This document shows, piece after piece, positions 17,786-26,373 of a stretch of DNA of 64,000 bases. Each line of letters begins with the position of its first letter. Position 1 is the first letter of the stretch. The position numbers were made by a program, and so were the translations under genes. The notes beneath the pieces are model-generated. The model had not been told where the DNA came from. It ran no database searches and worked only from the letters and a program-made list of their open reading frames with translations. Location: contig CACMJT010000008.1 in the NCBI GenBank assembly GCA_902614065.1, positions 1-64,000 on the forward strand, written 5' to 3'. This stretch comes from an uncultured Bacteroidota bacterium (GTDB lineage: Bacteria; Bacteroidota; Bacteroidia; Flavobacteriales; Flavobacteriaceae).

Positions 17786-20542
17786 TTGCGTTTTTTATCA
17801 ATAGTAATTTTATTAATGTGTTTAAACAAGGTTTTTACACAAAATTACTACGAAATTAAATCCTCTTTACATCCTGATGCAAATTACATGGATTTAGAGC
17901 AAAAAATTATTTTTCATAATAATTCTGAAAATAAGTTAAATCACTTGATTCTTTATGATTGGAATAATGCTTACTCTTCCAATGATACTCCCCTATCCAA
18001 GAAACTCTACGAAGAATACAATTTAGCATTGATTAAGTCAGACAAAAAAGAGAAAGGATTTACCATAATTAATAAAATAACTACCAGTTTTTCAAACCTT
18101 AGTTGGGAAAGGACCACTGAAAATCCTGATTTAATAAAAATATTTTTAAAAAATGAATTAGAAAAAAATCAAAAAATTGAAGTAGATATTAATTACAGAT
18201 TAGTTTTTCCAAATTCAAAAATGAATGATTATGGTTATTCAAGTAACAAAGCGTACACCATTAAAAATTTTTTACTCAGAGTAACACCATTTGTAAATGG
18301 ATCTTTTGAAAGAGATTCTAATCTTAATTTTGATGATCAATTTAATACATCCGATGTTATATCCATGGATGTTACAATTCCATCAAAATATATTTTCCAC
18401 ACCAACTGTATTGATTCTCAAAGTATCGTTGGTGATAGAAAAATTATAAATTTTAATTGTAGCAAACTTAAGGACCTTTCTTTCTTTATTTATAAGAATA
18501 ATGAGTTTGAAATGATAAAAAATGAACATTTCAATATTGTTACTAACGAAAAAAAAATTGTATCAATTAAAAATGAAAGTTTTAAAAGAATAAATACATT
18601 TCTCTCTGAAAATTTTGATAATTATTCCAATTCAAAAATCTTATTAACAAAAAGATACTTTAAAGAACATTCACTATATCCTTATTCGGATATTCCCTCC
18701 TATTTAAAGGTTTTTAATCAAAATACCATAAATGAAATCAATTTATTTAAAGTAATCCTAAGAGATTTTTTAAGGAATTCTATAAATTTTAACGACAGGA
18801 AATACTACTGGGTTAGATCTGGCATGGAATTTTATTATCTCGAAAAGTATATTCAAAAATATCATGCAGATAGTGAATTAATAGGCAGTTTATCAAACAT
18901 CTTTCTAATCAAAAACCATCAAATATCAAATGAGAAAATGAGTGAAATATTTAATATTTCACAACTCTATATAAAAAGATTAAGACTTGATCAAAAGATA
19001 TCAGAACCATCGAATAATCTTACCCGAATTAACTACAGATTAATTAATCCCGCTAAATCATTGAATGCATTTAAGTTGTTAGAATTATATGATGAGGATT
19101 TAATTCATAAAACTTTTAAGATTCTATTAAATGATCAATTATTATTCAAAAACAATGATCAGTTAAAAGATGTTTTTAAAAGAAACACAAGTGAAAATTT
19201 AGATTGGTTTTTTGATCATTTTATAAATTTTTCAGAGTTATTGGATTATAAAATTGAAATCAATAAGAATAAAGTATCAATTCTAGATAAATCAAAAGAA
19301 AAAATACAAATTCCAATCCCCATAAAAAAAGTATTTAAAAACGACTCAATTTTTAACTTTCTTCACTTGAATTACAAAGATGATATCGATTTGACCTATG
19401 AAAATGATCTAAAAAAAATAATTATAGATCCTGATAATTTACTTGTAGATATCAATTCCAAAAACAACTACATAAATTTTGATAGTAAAAGAAAAAAAAC
19501 CAAGCTACGTTTTTATACAGACATTGAATCAAAAACAGAAAATCAAATATATTATAGACCACAACTTGGCTATAATTTTTACGATGGTTTATTGCCAGGA
19601 TTGACTTTTACCAATAGGTCTCCAATCTCAAAACCTTTCACCTTCATGCTCTCACCCTATTTCGGTTTAAAAAAAAATAAACTAACAGGTGCAGTAAGCT
19701 TTAGTTACAGAGATTTTATTAAAAAAAATATTAGTTTAAATTATTTTTTATCAGCATCCAGTTTTCATTATGATGAAAATTTTAGGTACAAAAAATTTAC
19801 ACCATCTGTTTTATACCTCAAAAGAGATTCTGATATAAAGTCAAATAAATTTACAAGTCTGCGTTTTAGGTATTATTTCATTGATAGACCAGATATAAGC
19901 CAAAATGAGAGAATCAACAATGTTTATAGCTTAAGTTTCACAAAGGCGAACCCTGGGGCAAAAAAAACTAAATCTTTTAATTATAATATTCAATTCAGTG
20001 GAGATTTTATAAAAAACTCAATAACATTATATTACAGAAATTATTTCTCAGATTACAAACAATTCAGTATTAGAATTTTTGGGGGTAAATTTTTAAAAAA
20101 TAATACAAGTAATGATAAAATCAATTTTAATATTCATAAATCCTCTGATTTCCTTTTGAATAATTCTCTTTTAGCTAGATCTGAATCAAGTGGCTTTTTA
20201 TCACAACAATATGTTCGTCAAGATGGTGCATTTAAATCAAGAATTAACCCTGATTATGCCAACGACTTTTTACTTGTGCTAAATACTGGAATCACGATTT
20301 GGAAATGGGTTGAGTTCTATGGCGATTTTGGTTTATTTAAAAATAAAAACGTTAGTCTACAAAATGGCTATGACACGGGACTTCGTTTAAATTTTATTGA
20401 AGATTATTTGGAACTTTATTTGCCCATTCAATCTTCAATGGGATTTCACCCGAATGAGCCAAATTATTTAAAAGACATCAGGTTTGTTTTAACTTTGGAT
20501 TACCAAAATTTATCAAGATTATTTACTCGTCGATGGTTTTAA
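17786..20542 (+). CDS. M1 peptidase-like protein with C-terminal beta-barrel, zinc site absent
   Basis: The 918-residue protein starts with a signal peptide (MRFLSIVILLMCLNKVFTQ). Residues about 20-230 resemble the beta-sandwich of M1 aminopeptidases. The middle (about 230-470) resembles their helical catalytic region, with 'YYWVRSGMEFYYLEKYIQKYH' where 'W-L-x-E-G-F-A-x-Y' would stand. No HExxH occurs anywhere, so peptidase activity is unlikely. From about 575 on, alternating Tyr/Phe-rich strands suggest an outer-membrane barrel, ending in 'RRWF'. The assignment to a flavobacterial M1-like family is from memory and the function is unknown. The start is TTG. It is co-transcribed with uvrA and the LOG gene. 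Confidence 0.7.
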   Translation: MRFLSIVILLMCLNKVFTQNYYEIKSSLHPDANYMDLEQKIIFHNNSENKLNHLILYDWNNAYSSNDTPLSKKLYEEYNLALIKSDKKEKGFTIINKITTSFSNLSWERTTENPDLIKIFLKNELEKNQKIEVDINYRLVFPNSKMNDYGYSSNKAYTIKNFLLRVTPFVNGSFERDSNLNFDDQFNTSDVISMDVTIPSKYIFHTNCIDSQSIVGDRKIINFNCSKLKDLSFFIYKNNEFEMIKNEHFNIVTNEKKIVSIKNESFKRINTFLSENFDNYSNSKILLTKRYFKEHSLYPYSDIPSYLKVFNQNTINEINLFKVILRDFLRNSINFNDRKYYWVRSGMEFYYLEKYIQKYHADSELIGSLSNIFLIKNHQISNEKMSEIFNISQLYIKRLRLDQKISEPSNNLTRINYRLINPAKSLNAFKLLELYDEDLIHKTFKILLNDQLLFKNNDQLKDVFKRNTSENLDWFFDHFINFSELLDYKIEINKNKVSILDKSKEKIQIPIPIKKVFKNDSIFNFLHLNYKDDIDLTYENDLKKIIIDPDNLLVDINSKNNYINFDSKRKKTKLRFYTDIESKTENQIYYRPQLGYNFYDGLLPGLTFTNRSPISKPFTFMLSPYFGLKKNKLTGAVSFSYRDFIKKNISLNYFLSASSFHYDENFRYKKFTPSVLYLKRDSDIKSNKFTSLRFRYYFIDRPDISQNERINNVYSLSFTKANPGAKKTKSFNYNIQFSGDFIKNSITLYYRNYFSDYKQFSIRIFGGKFLKNNTSNDKINFNIHKSSDFLLNNSLLARSESSGFLSQQYVRQDGAFKSRINPDYANDFLLVLNTGITIWKWVEFYGDFGLFKNKNVSLQNGYDTGLRLNFIEDYLELYLPIQSSMGFHPNEPNYLKDIRFVLTLDYQNLSRLFTRRWF

Positions 20543-20549
20543 AATTCAC

Positions 20550-20557
20550 TATTTTTG
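20550..20557 (+). promoter_or_regulatory. -7 promoter box for fused E1 gene
   Basis: TATTTTTG matches TAnnTTTG and ends 13 nt before the ATG at 20571, giving a predicted leader of about 9 nt. Confidence 0.45.
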
Positions 20558-20570
20558 AATTTCTGTTTCT

Positions 20571-22973
20571 ATGAAAGATAAATCACTTACTAAATCAATT
20601 ACTTTCAATGATTTTAAAAAGGAAATTTTAAATGACTACAAGACCATTGTAATAAGTCGTGAAACAAGTTTACTTGGAAGAAAAGAAGTTCTGAGTGGAA
20701 AAGCAAAATTTGGGATATTTGGAGATGGCAAAGAACTACCACAAATTGCAATGGCTAAGGCATTTCGAAGAGGTGATCATAGATCTGGATATTACAGGGA
20801 TCAAACTTTTATGTTGGCTTTGAATGAAATTTCTGTTCAACAAATTTTTTCTGCCTTATATGCAAACACTGATTTAAAAAAAGAACCTATGTCAGGTGGA
20901 AGACAAATGGGTTCTCATTTTATGACCAACTATATCGATGAGAAAGGAAATTTTATTGATTCAACCCAAAAATATAATTCTTCAGCTGACATATCACCAA
21001 CATCAGGACAAATGCCAAGATTATTAGGTTTAGCAATGGCATCCAAATTATACCGTGAAGGTAGTTTCAACTCAGAAAATTTTTCGAATAATGGCAACGA
21101 AGTTGCATGGGGAACGATTGGAAACGCCAGTACAAGTGAGGGGCCTTTTTTTGAAGTTTTTAACGCAGCTGGTGTTCATCAAGTTCCTATGGTCATTAGT
21201 GTTTGGGATGATGAATATGGTATTTCCGTAAATAATTCTTATCAAACAACAAAATCAAGTATTTCAAAAGCTTTACATGGTTTTAAAAGAGATAAATTGA
21301 ATAAAGGTTTTGAAATTTATACTGTTGACGGATGGGATTATCAATCTCTGATCCAAATTTATGAGCACAGCAGTAACTTTTGCAGAGAAAATCATATTCC
21401 AATTCTAATTCATGTAAAGAATTTGACTCAACCAATTGGACATTCAACCTCTGGTTCTCATGAGCGTTATAAAAATAAATCTAGGCTGGAATGGGAAATG
21501 AAATATGATTGTAATAGAAAGATGAGAGAGTGGATACTTGATAATAATCTTTCAGATTTAAATAAAATAGAACAGATAGAAAAAGATTGTATTGAGTTTG
21601 TTAAATCTGAAAAAAAAGCAGCATGGGATGATTTTCAAAAAGATATTATTGTTGAAAGAGATTCTTTTATTAAACTCATTAAGTCATTGGTTCATCAATA
21701 TAAATCAAAGGATTTAGCAGAAATTGCCAATTCCCTTCTGAGATTAAAAGATTTAGGCAGAAAAGATGTTATGAGTGCTGCTCGAAGATCATTAAGATTA
21801 GAAAATAGCTCTGATTTTTTTGAAAAAATTAACAATTGGGTTTCTGACTATAAAAAAAACACTCAGCCTTTCTACAGTTCTCATCTTTACAATGAGTCGA
21901 AAAATAATTACAAAAGTGTTGTTCCAGTTCCTCCTGAATATAATGATGACTCCAAAATGGTAGATGGGAGATTGATACTAAGGGATAATTTTGATTACCT
22001 AATGTCAAAAGAACCTAATTTAATTTTTTTCGGAGAAGATACAGGAAAAATTGGCGATGTTAATCAAGGACTAGAGGGGCTTCAAAAAAAATGGACCAAG
22101 AGCAGAGTAGATGATAGAGGAATTAGAGAGGCATCCATAGTTGGCGAAGGTATTGGTTTGGCAATGAGAGGTTTTCGCCCAATAGCAGAAATACAATACC
22201 TCGATTATCTCATTTTTGCACTGCAAATAATATCCGATGATTTGGCTACAATGACTTACAGGACAGTAGGTAGACAGATTTCACCACTAATTATAAGAAC
22301 AAGAGGTCATAGATTAGAAGGTATATGGCACTCTGGGTCGCCAATGGGAATGCTACTAAACTCAATAAAAGGTGTTCGAATTTTGGTTCCAAGAAATATG
22401 ACTCAAGCTGCCGGTATGTATAATACATTACTCGATTGTAATGAACCTAGTTTGATTATTGAGCCACTTAATTCTTATAGATTAAAGGAAAAGATGCCAA
22501 GTAATTTGGGTGAATTTAGAGTTCCTCTGGGTGTTGTTGAATATATCCAAAATGGTGAAGACATTACTGTAGTTTCATATGGGTCTACGCTCAGGATTGT
22601 TGAAAAAGCATGTATCGAGTTAAAATCACACGGCATTTCAGTTGATTTAATTGATGTGCAAACACTAATTCCATTTGACACGGACAATCAAATTATATCT
22701 AGCCTTAAAAAAACAAATAAACTTATTATTGTTGATGAAGATTACAATGGAGGAGCTAGTGCATTTATTCTTAAGAAAATTATAGAAGATCAGAATGGGT
22801 ATGAATTCTTAGATTCAAAACCAAAAACAATTACTTCAAGGGATCATCGCCCCCCTTATGGAAGTGATGGTGATTATTTCTCTAAACCCTCATTAGATGA
22901 CATTTTTGAAGGGATTTATAATGTTATGAATGAATATGATCCAAATAGATATCCATTAAATTTCAGGTCTTGA
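20571..22973 (+). CDS. Fused E1 alpha/beta subunit of a branched-chain 2-oxoacid dehydrogenase
   Basis: The protein has 800 residues. The N-terminal half is the thiamine-diphosphate E1-alpha domain ('GTIGNASTSEGPFFEVFNAAG', 'WDDEYGISV'). The C-terminal half is the transketolase-like E1-beta plus C-domain ('FGEDTGKIGDVNQG', 'EASIVGEGIGLAMRGFRP', 'IVDEDYNGGASAF'). Such fusions are common in Bacteroidota. It decarboxylates branched-chain 2-oxoacids, or possibly pyruvate, and needs E2 and the E3 enzyme, which could be the lpd product encoded 39 kb away. The usual GDG is GNA and the usual NN is DD, which I believe is normal for this fused subfamily. Its stop overlaps the convergent holA stop by 11 bp. 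Confidence 0.9.
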   Translation: MKDKSLTKSITFNDFKKEILNDYKTIVISRETSLLGRKEVLSGKAKFGIFGDGKELPQIAMAKAFRRGDHRSGYYRDQTFMLALNEISVQQIFSALYANTDLKKEPMSGGRQMGSHFMTNYIDEKGNFIDSTQKYNSSADISPTSGQMPRLLGLAMASKLYREGSFNSENFSNNGNEVAWGTIGNASTSEGPFFEVFNAAGVHQVPMVISVWDDEYGISVNNSYQTTKSSISKALHGFKRDKLNKGFEIYTVDGWDYQSLIQIYEHSSNFCRENHIPILIHVKNLTQPIGHSTSGSHERYKNKSRLEWEMKYDCNRKMREWILDNNLSDLNKIEQIEKDCIEFVKSEKKAAWDDFQKDIIVERDSFIKLIKSLVHQYKSKDLAEIANSLLRLKDLGRKDVMSAARRSLRLENSSDFFEKINNWVSDYKKNTQPFYSSHLYNESKNNYKSVVPVPPEYNDDSKMVDGRLILRDNFDYLMSKEPNLIFFGEDTGKIGDVNQGLEGLQKKWTKSRVDDRGIREASIVGEGIGLAMRGFRPIAEIQYLDYLIFALQIISDDLATMTYRTVGRQISPLIIRTRGHRLEGIWHSGSPMGMLLNSIKGVRILVPRNMTQAAGMYNTLLDCNEPSLIIEPLNSYRLKEKMPSNLGEFRVPLGVVEYIQNGEDITVVSYGSTLRIVEKACIELKSHGISVDLIDVQTLIPFDTDNQIISSLKKTNKLIIVDEDYNGGASAFILKKIIEDQNGYEFLDSKPKTITSRDHRPPYGSDGDYFSKPSLDDIFEGIYNVMNEYDPNRYPLNFRS

Positions 22974-23973
22974 TCTCAGAAATAAATTGTAAAAGCTCAG
23001 CGTCAAAATATTTATCTTTCATTAATCCTTTTGATTTTCCGTCATAATTCTTTATCGTCCCGAGAATGTTGACAATTTCCTTTAAAGAATAATTTACAGA
23101 AACCTTTCTGTAATCATTTAAGATAAATTCCTGATATATGCCTGTTAGTTTTGAAATTTCATTAAAGCTGAGTTTTAAATTTGATTTGACTTGAAAGAGA
23201 TTTAGAAAATAATTGTGTAAGGATGCAAAAATTAACTGTGGCGGGTATTTTTTACTGTTTTCGGAAAAATATTTCGAAATTCTAAAAGCTTTATCATAGT
23301 TTTTATTGCCTAATTCTTTTTGTAGTTCGAATATATTATACTCATTATTGATTCCATAAAATTTATAAACAAGTTCTTTAGTTGAAATATCCTTTTTGCT
23401 CATCATAGAGATTTTTTTTATTTCATTTGATATTTTACTTAGATTATTTCCTGTCCTTTCTTTAATAATTTCAACAATTTCATAGTTAAAATTAAGATCA
23501 TTTGAATTTCCGATATGTATTATCCAATCAGAAAGTTGGTTCTCATATATTTTTTGAACTTCAATTAATCCCCCAAAATCAATAATTTGTTTCAATATTT
23601 TCTTTCTCTTATCTATTTTTTTACCATTTAGACATAGCAAAATTGAACAATGACTTGAGGAGTTTTCAATATGTTTTTTAAGTAAATCCAACTTACTAAT
23701 TATTTTATCACCACCCTTAATAATTATAATTTGTAAATCGCCTGCAAGCGGATAATTGTTAGCGATTGATGCAATATCCTCAACTTTAGAGTCATGCTCA
23801 TAAAAAATAAATTGATTAAAGGGCTTTAGTTCATCTGGGATAATTGATTTAAATTTTTTTATAAATTCCTCAATTATATACGACTGTTCACTGTTGATTA
23901 TATAAACTGGTTTAAGATTATTCTTATCTATATTTTTTAAGACTTGAAGAAAATCCTTTGTACTTTTAATCAT
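22963..23973 (-). CDS. holA: DNA polymerase III subunit delta
   Basis: This 336-residue clamp-loader subunit has the HolA layout: an N-terminal AAA-like domain beginning 'LKPVYIINSEQSYIIEEFIK', 'YPLAGDLQIIIIKGGDKI', a helical middle and the C-terminal collar ('NKNYDKAFRISKYFSE', 'PPQLIFASLHNYFLNLFQ'). It opens the DnaN sliding clamp for loading onto DNA. The start codon lies 2 bp from the divergent start of the HsdR_N-like gene, so its promoter must sit inside that gene. A TAAATTTG box is found there. Confidence 0.9.
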   Translation of the reverse strand: MIKSTKDFLQVLKNIDKNNLKPVYIINSEQSYIIEEFIKKFKSIIPDELKPFNQFIFYEHDSKVEDIASIANNYPLAGDLQIIIIKGGDKIISKLDLLKKHIENSSSHCSILLCLNGKKIDKRKKILKQIIDFGGLIEVQKIYENQLSDWIIHIGNSNDLNFNYEIVEIIKERTGNNLSKISNEIKKISMMSKKDISTKELVYKFYGINNEYNIFELQKELGNKNYDKAFRISKYFSENSKKYPPQLIFASLHNYFLNLFQVKSNLKLSFNEISKLTGIYQEFILNDYRKVSVNYSLKEIVNILGTIKNYDGKSKGLMKDKYFDAELLQFISEIKT

Positions 23974-23975
23974 TG

Positions 23976-24413
23976 ATGGAGCTTAACAAATTCAAATTTA
24001 ATATAGTCACAAAAAAAGATAAAAAATATATTTATGATATAATAAGAAAAAAATATATTCTATTAACAGAGGAGGAAAAAGTTAGACAAATAACCATCAA
24101 TTATTTAATTAGTGAACTTGAAATTCCAATATCTCATATCTCATCTGAAAAAGGATTTTTAATTGATACTGGACTGAAAAAAAGATTTGATGTAATTGTG
24201 CATGATAGACATGGAAAAATTGCTATACTTATTGAATGTAAATCATCTAAAATCAAAATAAATTCAAAAGTGATTGATCAAATTTTAATATATAATCAAA
24301 AATTAAAATCAAAATATTTGATGGTAACCAATGGATGCCATACAATAGCATTGGATTGTCATAATAAGGACATCAAACAGATAAAAAGTTTACCTAAATA
24401 TTCGGACTTATGA
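23976..24413 (+). CDS. Stand-alone HsdR N-terminal-like nuclease domain protein
   Basis: The 145-residue protein matches the type I restriction HsdR N-terminal domain (PD-(D/E)xK fold), with 'EEKVRQITINYLISE', 'FDVIVHDRHGKIAILIECKSSK' (D...E-x-K catalytic signature) and 'LMVTNGCHTIALD'. There are no helicase domains and no hsdM or hsdS nearby. This short form is widespread next to holA in flavobacteria and is unlikely to be a restriction enzyme; a role in DNA maintenance is possible but unproven. The ATG at 23976 is preferred over TTG 23973. ATGA overlap links it to the glycosyltransferase. Confidence 0.85.
   Translation: MELNKFKFNIVTKKDKKYIYDIIRKKYILLTEEEKVRQITINYLISELEIPISHISSEKGFLIDTGLKKRFDVIVHDRHGKIAILIECKSSKIKINSKVIDQILIYNQKLKSKYLMVTNGCHTIALDCHNKDIKQIKSLPKYSDL
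23993..24000 (-). promoter_or_regulatory. -7 promoter box for holA inside the neighbouring gene
   Basis: The minus strand reads TAAATTTG, ending 19 nt before the holA ATG at 23973. The box lies within the first codons of the divergent HsdR_N-like gene, as expected when the two start codons are 2 bp apart. Confidence 0.45.
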
Positions 24414-25408
24414 CAAGTGCATTGGCAATTTTAAATTATAACGGTTTAAATCTTCTAAAGCTTTTTTTGAAAGAAAATATTAAAAACACTCCAAATACAA
24501 AAACGTATATCATTGATAATAATTCAAATGATGGTTCGATAGAATTTGTTAAAACAAAATTTCCAGATGTTAAAATAATTCGTTTGGAAAAGAATTTAGG
24601 ATACGCTGGGGGATATAACGAAGCAGTAAAGCACATTAATGAGGATTTAATATTTTTTCTAAATAATGATGCTGTTTTTTTGGATCAAAAATCATTTCTT
24701 GATATCATCAGAGTCTTCGAAAAAAACAATGAAGTTAGTGTTGCTCAGCCCAGTATTATCGATTATAATAATAAAGAGAAATACGAGTATGCGGGGGCAT
24801 CAGGTGGATTTATTGATTTTTTTGGCTATCCATTTTGTCGTGGAAGGGTTGTAAAGAATTTAGAAAATTGTAATAAATACAATACAACAAGAGAAGTATT
24901 CTGGGCATCTGGATGTTGTTTTGTAGTAAGAAAAAAAATATTTACAAAACTTAATGGTTTTGATGATGAATTCTTTGCTCACATGGAGGAAATTGATTTT
25001 TGTTGGAGATTAAAAAATGAGTATGTCAACAATAAAATAATTAGTATTGGAAAAGCAAAAGTATTCCATATTGGAGCAGGTACGTTGAACTACAATTCGC
25101 CAAAGAAATATTATCTAAATTTTAGAAATTCACTGTTGATGTTAATAAAAAATGTTCCTTCAAAATTCTTATTTATTGTTCTGTTTTTTAGGTTAATATC
25201 TGATTCATTTATTGTCATGGTATCATTTCTAAAGTTAAAACCAAAGCTCTCCTACTCTATTTTACGTGCTTATGCTTATTTTATCTTGAATTTTTTTTCA
25301 ATCATAAAAAAGAGAGCAAAGAATGAAAAAGTTGATAATTACTATTATTGCTTTTCATTATTAATAAATTATTATTTGATGCAAAGAAAAAGCTTTTCAT
25401 CATTTTAA
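24410..25408 (+). CDS. Family 2 glycosyltransferase
   Basis: The 332-residue protein has the GT-A fold of rhamnosyltransferase-like GT2 enzymes: 'LAILNYNGLNLLKLFL', 'NLGYAGGYNEAVKH', the DxD equivalent 'FFLNNDAVFLD', 'FWASGCCFVVRKKIF' and 'DEIDFCWRL'-type 'MEEIDFCWRLKNE'. A hydrophobic C-terminal region (about 248-300) may bind the membrane. It probably adds a sugar in surface polysaccharide or glycolipid synthesis. It overlaps the upstream gene by 4 bp. Confidence 0.92.
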   Translation: MTSALAILNYNGLNLLKLFLKENIKNTPNTKTYIIDNNSNDGSIEFVKTKFPDVKIIRLEKNLGYAGGYNEAVKHINEDLIFFLNNDAVFLDQKSFLDIIRVFEKNNEVSVAQPSIIDYNNKEKYEYAGASGGFIDFFGYPFCRGRVVKNLENCNKYNTTREVFWASGCCFVVRKKIFTKLNGFDDEFFAHMEEIDFCWRLKNEYVNNKIISIGKAKVFHIGAGTLNYNSPKKYYLNFRNSLLMLIKNVPSKFLFIVLFFRLISDSFIVMVSFLKLKPKLSYSILRAYAYFILNFFSIIKKRAKNEKVDNYYYCFSLLINYYLMQRKSFSSF

Positions 25409-25472
25409 TAATTTGAATCCTAGAAGTTTTATCATGGAATAATTTTTGTTAATTTTAATAATAAAAGAAGCT

Positions 25473-26327
25473 ATGTACTATAAATATTTTACCCTAATAA
25501 TTTTTATTCTATTATCCTCTTGTGTTTCTCAGAAGAAATACGCTGAGTTAGAATCTAAAAACCAAAACAATTTAAATTTGTTAAACGCTGCAACTGTTAA
25601 ATTAAACACCTGCTTAGATGAAAAGGCTACAGCAGAGGCAAATGAAAAAGCACTACAGGAACAGGTTGCTTTTTTGAAAGCAAATAATCAGGATTTAATT
25701 AACAACATGGGTAATTTAACAACCCTATCCCAAAAGGGAGCTGAAAACTTAGAAAAATCGTTAGAAAGTTTAAAGGAAAAAGATTTAGTAATAAGAACCA
25801 TGCAAGATGCAGTTACAAGACGAGACTCTGTAACATTAGCATTAGTAACAAGCCTGAAAGGAGCCTTCATTGATATTAATGATAGTGATATTGAGGTTAA
25901 TGTTGAAAAAGGTGTTGTCTTCATTTCAATTTCTGATAAGCTTCTCTTTAATAGTGGTAGTACCTATGTTTCAGACAGAGCTAGGGGGGTTTTAGAAAAA
26001 GTTGCTCAAGTTGTTCTCGACAAGCCTGAAATTGAATTTATGGTTGAAGGTCATACTGATGATGTACCAATTCAAAATGAGGTTTTATTAGATAACTGGG
26101 ATTTAAGTGTAAAAAGAGCAACGTCAATAGTTAGGATATTACAAAATGACTTTGGTGTTCCACCGGAAAGAATGACAGCCGCCGGAAGAAGCTTTTATGT
26201 ACCAATTGCAGATAACGACACAAGTGAGGGGCGTGCAAAAAACAGAAGAACAAGGATTGTAGTACTTCCAAAGTTAGATCAGTTTTATGATTTGATTGAG
26301 CAAGGAATGAAAGCAGCCTCAAATTAA
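25473..26327 (+). CDS. OmpA-family peptidoglycan-binding lipoprotein
   Basis: The protein has 284 residues from ATG 25473, which gives a proper lipoprotein signal (YFTLIIFILLSSC). The mature part has a long coiled-coil region (about 25-110, heptad-like with Leu, Asn and Glu) and a C-terminal OmpA domain: 'FMVEGHTDDVPIQ', 'NWDLSVKRATSIVRIL' and 'AAGRSFYVPIADNDTSEGRAKNRRTRI' in conserved blocks. It likely tethers the outer membrane to peptidoglycan. A clear hairpin terminator follows. Confidence 0.93.
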   Translation: MYYKYFTLIIFILLSSCVSQKKYAELESKNQNNLNLLNAATVKLNTCLDEKATAEANEKALQEQVAFLKANNQDLINNMGNLTTLSQKGAENLEKSLESLKEKDLVIRTMQDAVTRRDSVTLALVTSLKGAFIDINDSDIEVNVEKGVVFISISDKLLFNSGSTYVSDRARGVLEKVAQVVLDKPEIEFMVEGHTDDVPIQNEVLLDNWDLSVKRATSIVRILQNDFGVPPERMTAAGRSFYVPIADNDTSEGRAKNRRTRIVVLPKLDQFYDLIEQGMKAASN

Positions 26328-26346
26328 TAAGTTGCTCATATATTTT

Positions 26347-26373
26347 AAAAAAGGGGATCAGGTCCCCTTTTTT
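26347..26373. terminator. Bidirectional intrinsic terminator between ompA-like gene and uvrD
   Basis: A symmetric hairpin has an 11-bp arm (six A then GGGGA / TCCCC then six T) and a 5-nt loop. It gives a GC stem plus U-run on both strands, so it can end both convergent transcripts. The uvrD stop codon (TGA, 26358-26360) lies in the loop and the last uvrD codons form one arm. Confidence 0.88.

Noticed and set aside
20571-22973. GNA in place of GDG in the E1 alpha domain as a loss of function
   Set aside because: The fused E1 subfamily of Bacteroidota appears to share 'GNASTSEG' and 'WDDxYGIS', so I regard it as a family feature and not a defect.
23976-24413. Type I restriction-modification system
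   Set aside because: Only the nuclease-like N-domain is present, without motor, methylase or specificity genes in the window.
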